Assembly: GCA_037178975.1 (NCBI GenBank)
Contig: JASJZH010000003.1
Span: 3,472,001 to 3,536,000 of the forward strand
DNA length: 64,000 bases
Origin: Oscheius tipulae
Lineage: Eukaryota; Nematoda; Chromadorea; Rhabditida; Rhabditidae
Direction: 5' to 3'
The notes beneath the pieces are model-generated. The model was not told the DNA's origin. It made no database searches and worked only from the letters and a program-made list of their open reading frames with translations. A program made the translations under genes and the position numbers. Below, piece by piece: positions 23,092 to 32,296 of the stretch (position 1 is its first letter; every line of letters begins with the position of its first letter).

Positions 23092-24465
23092 TCAATAAGA
23101 GATTTCGTGCTTCCGATGACCGAAAATGACGACGGAAACACATCCTGTAATAATTTGAAGGATGATTACTCCAAGCATCGAAATTCCGAAGATCATGAGG
23201 GTGAAATCGAGTCGATCCCAGACCGAGGAGGAACAGGTTGGCAGATTACTCATACAGTTCCTGTTCTGCTCGTTCATGACGCCACAGCAGTCGTACTGAA
23301 ACCAATATTCTTTTTACAGTGTGTTTACTGAACCCGATACTGTATAGCTGCGACATCCGGACTGTTCAGAATGTACGACTCTCTCACGTATTCATAGACT
23401 GTCTCTCGAACTGTTGGCCGATATACTGAAAAATTCGTTACTTTACTTCTTTACAGCAAGTGCATACCAGTACCTCGTTTGAATTCGGCGCGCAGATCAG
23501 AGAGACACGCGGGAAATAAAAGTTGTGAAAAATGATGGCTTTTCTACTCAAAGAACAAAAAGTCTGACACGAGTCGTTTTTGTTTTGTAGTCGGAGTGCT
23601 ACCGGCTGAGCCATGTGGGCAAAGGCCGCACTGAATTTCGCTTTATCCTATGAAAAAGGAGAACAGCAGCACTTGTACAGAGATCAGGAGCGAGCGGTAT
23701 ACGCTTGCTTTAAGAGTAATCGAGCGAACTGACCAAGAACAAAGATTCCGAGCCCGATTTCTCCAAGAACGAATAGTAGAAGGGCTCCAAAGTAGGCGGC
23801 TAGAAGGGCACGTGATGAGGCAGCAGCTCCTAACAATCCGGCAAAGCCTGTAAGAGCCAGGCCTGCCGAAAAGGCCACTATCACCCAGAATGAGGCCAGA
23901 ATCTGGAAACAGAATTATGCAGTTGCTGTTCGGAGCCTACCCCCGTACGCATATCGTCTTTGATGCCTGACAGAGGTTCAGGATCATCTTCTCGTTTCAA
24001 ATTCCTTCGTAGCTCTGATTCAAAAGATGAATCGGCTCGGATCCAAATGGCCAGAGCGAGTACTGCAAGCGAGACGAGCTGGAACATTCGGAGGTAAACT
24101 TTTTTGAACTGACATCAGTACTACAAGTATACATCATTTACAAAACGTGTGCTGCCAAAATAAACTGGTCCTTGGAAAGAGCCGAGTTCATTGTTTACTT
24201 GACTCATGCGTGGGGGAATCAAGAAGAGATCAGGTAAATATTGGTGGAACTTCAGATTTTAATTTAAAAAATAATCTATTTTCTATAGATTCTACTTCAT
24301 ATTCATCAGAACTTCATTCTAGCAAGGTTATCGTGGTAAACACTTCGACTACCATCATCACAAGATTCGATCAGAAACGTATAAGACAAAGGAAGTAAGA
24401 CTCACGACCATGATCAAGTTGAGGACGAATACGAAAACTCGAGAGCAGCAGAGACAACAGCCCAT
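23092..24465 (-). CDS. Tetraspanin
   Basis: Four-pass membrane organiser. Clear exons: 24465-24406 (MGCCLCCSRVFVFVLNLIMV, TM1 start with the usual N-terminal cysteines), 24078-23941 (rest of TM1), 23902 to about 23725 (TM2 and TM3, ...GEIGLGIFVL), and 23313-23092 with YDCCGVMNEQNRNC, two further cysteines and TM4. YDCCG is the tetraspanin signature. Between 23320 and 23725 the large extracellular loop cannot be spliced unambiguously: the most tetraspanin-like reading (VRETVYEYVRESYILNSPDV) does not connect to YDCCG in frame with a canonical intron, while another in-frame path gives less typical sequence. Stop TGA at 23092-23094. Confidence 0.75.
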
Positions 24466-24666
24466 GATGGAAAAAGACACTCTCGTAATAAGGTGTTCTG
24501 GATATGTTTGCTCCTACGGGCCGGAAGGTGGCGTTGTTTGTCTTTGATCCGTATAGCCGAGATGAAGAGTTTGCGGCAGAAATTACCTAGGAACTGTCTC
24601 GCATTTGCAGGTTCAGAGTCTTGGAAAGCGTTTATAACCGGAATGGCGAAAGACCCGTATTGGATA

Positions 24667-27148
24667 TCACATGAGGGGAAAGACGGATAGTATGAGAAGG
24701 AGGACTAGCGGGATGACACAGGATGAAGAAACACAGGGCTCGGGAAGGGACTCGTCTCCAATTGGGAAAGGGTATTCGACCTCGGGTAGGCAGTTTGAGC
24801 AGAAGGAGGAACAGGCAGGGCAGAGAAGAGATCCCTCTCGCAACCAGCCGTCAATGATCTGACTAATGTAAACTAGTTGACCTGAACTGGCCATTGAATG
24901 AGAAACAGAAAAGATAGAAACCTTCGCGACCGCAGGGATAGAGAGTTGAGTTGTAGGCGCCGACGTACAATGTGCCATTGTCACACTTCTTCTCGTAGCA
25001 GCCAGCCATGTAGTGACTGATTACTCGCATTCGACCACATTGTCGTTCTGTCCACGGTTTCGGAAAATCGAAACACATCGAATAGGGCCCATAGACTTCG
25101 AGGGTGTCCTCTCCATCTCTGTTGTTTTCCTCCAATTCACAGCGAGAATCTCTTCGAGTGGTATTGTTGGATAGTTTCCACTCGAATTCCTGGCTGTAAG
25201 GGCAGAAGTCGGCCAATTCGACTGCTCCTCCGTAGTAGGAAGCTCCTTCGGAAGAGACTCCAGGCAGATGGTTGAAGTAGCGAAACTGGTGAGGGAGAGA
25301 CTTCTTGTAGGGGATGAGATTACAGAGGGCGAGAGAGTCTCTCTCGGTGGTGCATCTGGTCACAGCCAATGACTTCTTCCCGTCATGCTTGATCTCATCG
25401 CAAAAGGGGAAGGGAGAGAAGCCTCTGGATCGGGTATTCAGGAAAGAAGTGGACAATACTTACAGTTCCTTTCTGGTTCTGATCCATTCTCCACAGCTTC
25501 GTTTGACAAAATCACAGCCCAGATCTCGACCCCAATGCAATGGCTCTGCTATTCTGGAGCCAAAGTTTTACAAGATATAGGAAATTACTCACGAGTAGTC
25601 CGGATCGTACCAGCCAGAGTCTTCCAGAAGAGCTAAGGTAACTCTCGAGTAAACTGGATTCTGGGTATGAGTCCCAGCCATGGCCTCATTCTCGAAGATC
25701 CTTTTTTCCCAATGTGTCAATGCTGTCCCGTCTCCACCCTGATTCTCCAATTCGGCTCCTTCAAGAGTCGAACAACCAAAGTGTTTCCGAGCTTCTTCTT
25801 TGACTTTTGGTGTGACTAGCATATGAACTGGGTGTACAACGACGCTTCCATCATCTGTAGTCTGCCATTTGTCTCTCAAAATTGTGTCAACTGTGTTCTT
25901 GTCCCAGTCGTAATATCCAGACTGTCTGTTCAGAGAAGTTGGTTTTCCGTAGCGATTTCTAAATTATTAAGTTATCAAAAAGGACTGGGGAAAGTTCACC
26001 TTTTAGTCCTCGGATTTCCATTCTCATCCCGGAAGAAGGCGAAGAGACCGACAGAAAAGCCGAGAGCATGAAGAATCTCGTGTTTGACTGTGGACGACAG
26101 AATCTCTCGATCGTGATTATGAGTCGAGAGAGAATCTGGACAGAGATTGACGTGTCCTGCGATAGGCCGATCGAGCTCAGACTCTTGCTGACAGTGGGCA
26201 GCGTATGCCAAAGTATCTGGGTTCTCGCATCTAGATTGATTAATGTGAATTTAAGCAAATGCCTCGAACCTCTTGGTGTTGCGAGCTGTCACATAGAGAA
26301 CGAAGTCAGCGTTAGAAACTCCTGCTCCGACCTCCCCCGAATTGTAGCAGTCGTTCGCTGAGAGACAGTAGGAACAGTCCTGGGAGAAATTCTCTCAAAT
26401 GTACTCGAAAGAGCCTACCAAAAGATGCTCAGATGGGACCTCTGCCTCACCACATGTCGTTAGTTCTTTGCAACCCTTGTCGCAAGCCACTGATCTCTTT
26501 TCCGATCGAAAGTAGTAGTACGAAGAGACACATTTCCTTCGCAATCGAAGAGGCGCTATCGAAGGATTACGTACATTTAGAGCCGTTTCCCAAAAGCCGG
26601 CGGCGTCGGGGAGAAGTGAACTCTAAAAGGAGGACAGATTAAATGAGGTGAAAGAGAGGACAAACATTGATATAGAGCTGTTTGTCGGCGGACAGTTTTT
26701 GGACCGACTCGTCGTAATGTAGGTGAATTCGGAGACGGTTCGAGACCGAGCGACGGACACGATCTCCTTCACTGGCCTTCTCCAACGGAACATTCAACAA
26801 GATCTCCTCGACCGGAGGCACCTGGAATCGGGACCTATTAGGAGGAGCAGCCAATTAGTCTGTTTATCCTGCCATGCCAATTAGCGCGGAACCTTTGCTC
26901 TCTCCGACCATAATCCCATGGAGGCGAGCAGTCCCCGTTAATCCGTGACGAGTGTTTTGCTGATCGCCAAACAACGGCATCGGGTTACTGGTCGGAGAGT
27001 CTCTGTACGCAACTCGAGGCACTCGAGAAGTCAGTGTGGATTATTGAACATAGAACAGATGTTTCCAACTGACCTGATAGGAACATGGAAAGGGGAGAGA
27101 GGGCGCGAGGTGGAGGAACAGCAGCAGAGCCGTTGATCGCAGGCTCAT
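24667..27148 (-). CDS. Leishmanolysin-like (M8) zinc metallopeptidase, invadolysin type
   Basis: Secreted or GPI-anchored metallopeptidase. Exons: 27148-27074, 26821-26666, 26622-26419, 26379-26270, 26230-26000, 25958-25593, 25553-25464, 25424-24922, 24881-24667; 649 residues. Signal peptide MSLRSTALLLFLHLAPSLPF; propeptide; the zinc motif HEILHALGFSVG (HExxH) in exon 5; the third ligand region NEAMAGTHTQ and the Met-turn side region EDSGWYDPDYS in exon 6; LHWGRDLGCDFVKRSCG in exon 7; many cysteines; and a C-terminal hydrophobic run (SSCVIPLVLLLILSVFPLM) that fits a GPI signal. Introns are mostly 38-42 nt. Family members act in cell migration and chromosome dynamics. First of three same-strand genes (then tetraspanin, then kinase) with gaps of about 200 and 150 bp, possibly an operon. 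Confidence 0.92.
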
Positions 27149-27989
27149 CGGCACATCTGAAAGAATTGAATGGGGTCTTGATTCAAGTGAAAGAGAAATC
27201 TTAAAGATAAACCGAGATCTCTCACTTGACACGAAATTTGAACGGGCGCTTTTTCGAGCGAGGGGGGAGTGATAAAGACAAGGAGTCAAGGACAGCCGGC
27301 TGCCGATGAATATTCGGTTAGGGTACAGCCTCAATTAGGGCGAAACGTCAATTATCGGAGGAGGGGGAGGTCTCCACACGAACAAACTTGACCCGCTAAG
27401 CGGCTTTACTAGGAGGAGTGAGGCGAGAAGAGGAGCTTTAAACGGAACACTTTGGAAGGAAGCCCTAGGGAGTAGATGCAAATGAGCTGAGAGTGACAGC
27501 GGACTGACGGTTGTTCGGATGAGGACAAGACAAACACCGCCGAAAGGAGTCGCGGGAGAGAGTCGACCGGGTCCCTTGGTCGGTCAAGGCTGGCCAATGA
27601 CACACATACCCCTTTAGATTTCATCATGGTCAATTAGGTTGCATAAAACGGTTGTCCATGTTTTAGTAGATCGATTAGAATTGCTTGCATCAATTTCTTA
27701 CCACTCCAGACTCTCTTCTGCACCAGAAGGCAAGAATTCTTCTTTTAAAAAAATGAGAAATAGGAGGTCTGAAAATGGCCTAGAGCCGGCGATCGATGGC
27801 TCCCAGGCCTGCTAGCTGAGTACTAATTCCAAAGGGAAAAATAACAAAGCAGGGAGGTGTCGATCACAGATGGTCGGACTGAAGAGTGTCACCATATGGA
27901 CTGTTCTAAACGGTCAAGTCTCTTGAGAGAGACCACCTATTGCCCAAATAAAAAACAAGAATTGAGGCACTGTTTATTGTTCAAAACGT
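27149..27989. other. Intergenic between same-strand genes
   Basis: No supported gene. The left part is the promoter of the M8 peptidase; the right part, towards 27990, contains AATAAA-type signals on the minus strand (for example near 27950) for the coiled-coil protein gene. Confidence 0.4.
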
Positions 27990-28768
27990 CTAAGCGTTAT
28001 TGTGACGAATGGTGCCCTCCAGAGCCTTGATCTTCTCCTCCTGAGCCTGTCCCTTCAGAATGGCCGAGTTGAGCATTCCGATAGTGCGCAGGAGCGAGTC
28101 GACCAGAATATTTAGACGATCCCTCGTCTTGTCCAATTGCTTTCCATGCAGAGTCGAGATCTTCTCCAGCATCTGCATCTTCTTGGCCATTTCCAGCAGA
28201 ATCGTCTCCTCCAGAGGAATGGGAGCGACAGTCTCGGAATCCATCTTGGGAGAGAAGGCAGTCTGGGTGGACGACTCGAACCAGCAGGTCTTCAGAGTGT
28301 CAAACGACTTGGGACTCCAGTTGAGGGAATCATCTGTCGAGAGACGAGAGACATCCGGCATGATCGGGAGGGCAGTCAGAGTCGACTCGATTGAGGCGGC
28401 AGTCTTCAGATCGGAGCAGGAGACACTCTTCTTGTAGGGAGTGAAGCGGCTCTTGGTACTGGGACGAGAATCCGGTAGAAGAGCCGTGCTGACAGGAGTC
28501 TTCTGGAGGAGAGGGCTCGTGGGAGTGAATTGGACAGCAGTGGTCATCGGAGTCCTGACCCAGGGAGATCTCAGACGAACATTCGGAAATCTGGTAGCCT
28601 GAAGTCATATTTGAAGAAAGAAAGAAAAGGTACTACCGGAGTGAATCCATCGGCCGGCTTGCGGAAAGAGTTGTCCGGAGTGTCCGACATCTGCGGAAGA
28701 GCAGTCTTCGGCGTCGGAGGGCTGGTAGAACCGCTCGGGAGAGACTTGTTCGGGAACTTGGCTTCCAT
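27990..28768 (-). CDS. Serine/proline-rich protein with C-terminal coiled coil
   Basis: Two exons, 28768-28637 and 28598-27990, joined in phase 0 over a 38-nt intron; 246 residues. The first 170 residues are rich in S, T and P with many TP and SP sites (SPPTPKTALP, FTPTSPLL, KTPVSTALL), the kind of sequence phosphorylated by cyclin-dependent or polo kinases. The last 70 (LEMAKKMQMLEKISTLHGKQ on) form a coiled coil. No family recognised; a cell-division or cytoskeletal role is a guess only. Divergent from the CK1-like kinase, whose ATG lies 126 bp away. Confidence 0.7.
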
Positions 28769-28894
28769 CCTTGATCGAAGCAGCAGAAGGTATAAACTCT
28801 TCGAGAAGCAGATTGCCAAGTAACATACTTTTTTTGAAAACAAAAGAACACTAAAAACTGCTGGAAAAGAGTCAAAACAAAGTGCTGATTGTCA

Positions 28895-30075
28895 ATGGAA
28901 CTACTCGACAGGAATCTACTCGGGCCGGAAGAAGAACTGCTTCCCTTTCACCGCAGGAGAGCAATCAACACGCGATTCCTGCCCAAAGTGAAGCAGACGT
29001 TCTCGAAGAAAGAGCAGCTGCTGCATCCGGAAGACCTGCTCCGTGAGAGATGGTTCATCAGAGGATTGATCGGTAAAGGAGGCTACGGAGAGATCTACCT
29101 GGCTCTGGATGTGCGACAGACGGAGGAAGTGGCTATCAAGACAGAACTTCGAACTCGAAGAAACAAGACAAGCAAACGGATGATTCTCGAGCAGCAAGTC
29201 CTCCTTCGTCTCCAAGGTCGTCCTCATGTACCCAAAATGCTCGCTTCGGGTCATTCGGATCGCATGAACTTCATCGTCATGGAACTGCTGAGCCTCAATG
29301 TTGGAGATCTAAAGAAACAATCACCGGTCAAACGCCTCAGTCGCTTCACAGTCGGACGAATTATGCAACAGGCCATTGCCGGTCTTCGCGACGTCCACAC
29401 TATCGGATTTCTTCATAGAGACGTGGGTTTTTTTTTCTAACTTTAACGTAGGCTACTCAGCCGGCCGCCTACCTTGAGATATGTCTCGATGTAGGTGGCC
29501 TGACGAATAGAACTAGTCGTTGGACGTCCTGAGTTAAACTGTTACAGGTGAAGCCTGCGAACATGTGTTTCGGAGTGACTACAAGGACTCGTCACATTCT
29601 CATGCTCGTCGACTTCGGCCTCGTTCGCAAGTTTCGCAAATGGGATGGCAGGCTTCGTCCACAGAGGAAAAAGCCCGGATTCCGTGGGACTCTTCGCTAC
29701 GTCTCCATCCGAGCTCACGATAAGTTGGAACAGTGTCCAGCTGACGATCTGATCTCTCTAATGTACTCTGGAGTGGAACTGTTCATCGGCGACTTGCCCT
29801 GGAAATTCATCTCCCACAATGAGGACGTGAGAAGGGCCAAAGTGCAACTAATGGAAAAGGACGGCTACATGAGTCTGATGCCCAGAGGCTTCCAGGAGAT
29901 GTCGATGGCTATCAACAGTCTCGGACCCAAGGACGAGCCCAACTACACGCTGATCCAAGGATTGCTGGCAGACATGGTAGCTGACCGACAGATGAGTGAT
30001 CCCTACGACTGGGAGACTCCCGACTGGAGAGAGTGCTTCGAGGCTCCTCCGAACCCCATCGAAAACTGGCTATAA
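28895..30075 (+). CDS. CK1/tau-tubulin-kinase-like protein kinase
   Basis: Exons 28895-29422 and 29548-30075, 528 nt each, phase 0; 351 residues. Kinase motifs: GLIGKGGYGEIY, VAIKTE with the catalytic lysine, LHRDVKPANMCF, LVDFGLVRKF and the CK1-type GTLRYVSIRAH in place of APE, then ADDLISLMYSGVELFIGDLP. This is the TTBK-like branch that is greatly expanded in nematodes and often expressed in the male germ line. All catalytic residues are present, so an active kinase is likely. The single intron is 125 nt, longer than usual here, and carries a hairpin (29457-29503). Confidence 0.9.
29457..29503. repeat. Inverted repeat / hairpin in kinase intron
   Basis: Bases 29464-29479 pair with 29484-29499 around a TATG loop: 16 positions with one C-T mismatch and two G-T wobbles. 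Four more pairs (TCAG 29457-29460 with CTGA 29500-29503) lie outside a 3-nt bulge. Function unknown. Confidence 0.7.
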
Positions 30076-30081
30076 ACCCTG

Positions 30082-30506
30082 TTATTCTCTGCTGTCTATC
30101 AATTTCTGCTCCTTCTTTTTCCTCTCTTCTGTCAACTGTCTTAGCTCTTCCTCCAATCGGGCCAACTCTTCTGTCCTAATGCATCAATCTTCAGAGGATC
30201 AGGGATACTCACATCTGCTCAACCTTCCTCTCCTTCTGACTCTTCTCGTTCAATTGCTCTCTCTTCCGGTCTAGCTCAACTCCAATCTTCTCAGTCTCCT
30301 CTTCGAAAAAGCGAGCCACTTTGGCAAAGTTGGGATACCTGGACTGTGTTCGACAGACAAAAAGCAACCTACTTCTCGAAGAACTGGCTATGCTTGACCA
30401 TCTTCTGATTGACAGCATCAATACTTCCAACCAGATCTCTCAATGTTTCCGTCTTCTCTTCAACGCACTTCTTCGCCTCGTCCAACCAAGAGTCCAGCAC
30501 AGACAT
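30082..30506 (-). CDS. Small coiled-coil protein
   Basis: Exons 30506-30373, 30338-30213, 30175-30082; introns of 34 and 37 nt, phases 2 and 2; 117 residues. Almost entirely helical and charged: LDSWLDEAKKCVEEKTETLR, then FFEKYPNFAKVARFFEEETE, then ELARLEEELRQLTEERKKKE. No known domain. Its stop lies only 6 bp from the stop of the convergent kinase gene, so the two 3' UTRs must overlap antisense. Confidence 0.65.
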
Positions 30507-30663
30507 TCTAGTGTACGACTAGGAGTGAGAAGGGAATGACGTTCACGGTTCAATGAGCGGATACACACGCCCATAAGTCAGGTTTTGGTCCCTCGAATGT
30601 GCGAGAAGTTTCAACAGAAAGGATTTCATTCGAACATATTTCACAGATTTGACATAAGGGAGT

Positions 30664-31538
30664 CTACTTGCGTCCGGCCCAGGCGTAGAACTGCTTGCGT
30701 TTTTCCATAGCTCCGTCGCTCCTTTTTCCAGCCCATGCGTAGAACCTGAATCATGAAACTTTCGGATTAAGGGCATGCAACTGACTGTTTGCGCTTCTCT
30801 CCAATGTCTTTGGGTCCGTAGACACTATCGAAAGATCTCTTTGCATCCTCCCAAGCGTAGAAGCGTTTCATCTGAAAGAGGGTCGTTTGGTGGTGGGATA
30901 ATCGGTCGAGCAATTGAAACAGATCACCCCATTGAGGAAACGGACTGCAAAAGCCTCTTTCCCTACTTCCTAATTTGAATCGAATTGTAGACTCGTAAAA
31001 TCTGTCTAGAGCCTATAAAATTAGATCTTTTGAGTTGGGCGAGCCACCTCGATGTGAGCGTTGCCAAGCAGCCCTTCTCCTCCCCCGAAAACGGTTGGAA
31101 GAAATGCAAGATGCTGGATGAGATGGGCCAAAAATGCAAAGAATCACTCAGCCACATCAAGCTAATATGATGGGGCTGTCTCACGACCATTCGAAGAATC
31201 ATTCTCTCTCCGTTATCATGAATCTGATCAAGTTTCTGGAGGAGCCTGGGAACTTTGGTGAGTAGGAACTCCCACGACGCTATTCGAATATATATCGGCT
31301 TTGGGCTCGCAAAGAGAGCAAGTACGCCTACTGAACCCTTACTGTATGTCTAGGTACTGTCAGAGTAAGCGACACTCTTTGAACTGTTTCCCTAGTGTAT
31401 AGGGAAACCGACCATGGCACGGAGTTCGTCGTCTGGAAGAGCAGCTCCAGTGGGCTGTTCTTGTTCCTCCGATCGGACAGTCATAACTAATCCAAGGCAG
31501 AGGAGGAAGAGGACCGAGAGATGAGAGCCGGAGAACAT
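30664..31538 (-). CDS. nlp-43: Neuropeptide precursor with KQFYAWA-amide repeats
   Basis: Exons 31538-31413, 30871-30786, 30745-30664; 97 residues. Signal peptide MFSGSHLSVLFLLCLGLVMT. The processed part has dibasic-flanked units: KR-FYAWEDA-KR, KR-KQFYAWAG-KR and KR-KQFYAWAG-RK at the very end. The glycine before the basic pair predicts C-terminal amidation, giving KQFYAWA-amide twice, which I recall as the C. elegans NLP-43 peptide. The divergent first unit lacks the amidating glycine. Intron 1 is about 540 nt and could hide a further exon; its donor is GTCGGT. Secreted from neurons, acting on G-protein-coupled receptors. Confidence 0.82.
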
Positions 31539-32296
31539 CGTCTGTGCAGAATGGTTCAAAAAGCCCGCCTCCTAGAGCAGTGCTTCGGCCACGCCTACTT
31601 CCTCAAAAGTGTTTTGAATACATTAAAGATAGAAAGAAAGATGAGCTCAATGATCAGGGAAGAGTCTGAAGCGGTCACTATTGTATAGGACGCACAGAGG
31701 CTTCCAAGTTTTTATGCTCTGCAAGAGCTCTGACGAAAATGTGTATGTATTACGGTAGGTAATTGGTAGGTTTGCAGAAAATAACATGTTTTTCAAAACG
31801 TGTGCTTAGTATCAACAAACGAGAGTTTGAGTTTGGAGAGTCTCTGGGCATTGGAATGAACATCTAATACTTGGTGCTTCTACAAGTAACTGTCCCAGAA
31901 GGGAATAACGATACAAACTTGACAGCATCCATCATGAGCCTGGAACTCTTTCCACTTGAAAGTGTGTAAAACGATCTTATCTCTCTCAAAACCGAAAGTG
32001 TATTCCAGAAGAATCTTCAAAGATACTGTACAGTGATCGGAAAATCATCCCAATATACTTGTTTTCCAAGATATGATTTTCGTCTTACAAAACATTCCGT
32101 GCTTCTTCCTCCATTTTCTACAGTATCCCGATTAGCGTTAACCTGACTTCGATGGACTGCTTCCTCCTCCGTTCCCCTGTCACAAACAACTCCAATTCGA
32201 ATGAATCTCTAATTGTAGTAGTCGGCACGATGGGCTCCCACTCACAGGCCTTCGTGCGAATTCCATTACAAACAGGTACAAAGTCGAGTGGGATCT
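31539..32296. other. Intergenic between nlp-43 and the ABCG gene
   Basis: AT-rich, no gene seen. Holds the promoter of nlp-43 and the 3' UTR of the ABC transporter (both minus strand). Confidence 0.5.

Noticed and set aside
26521..26575. A GT-AG intron at the end of an M8 peptidase exon
   Set aside because: Reading straight through keeps an open frame and gives a conserved LRLRRKC segment, so no intron is needed there.
29457..29503. Calling the kinase-intron hairpin a microRNA gene
   Set aside because: The stem is shorter than a usual precursor (about 20 paired positions) and there is no evidence of processing; kept only as a structural observation.
30963..31202. 79-codon frame within the first nlp-43 intron
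   Set aside because: No signal peptide, dibasic sites or matched splice sites; likely chance.
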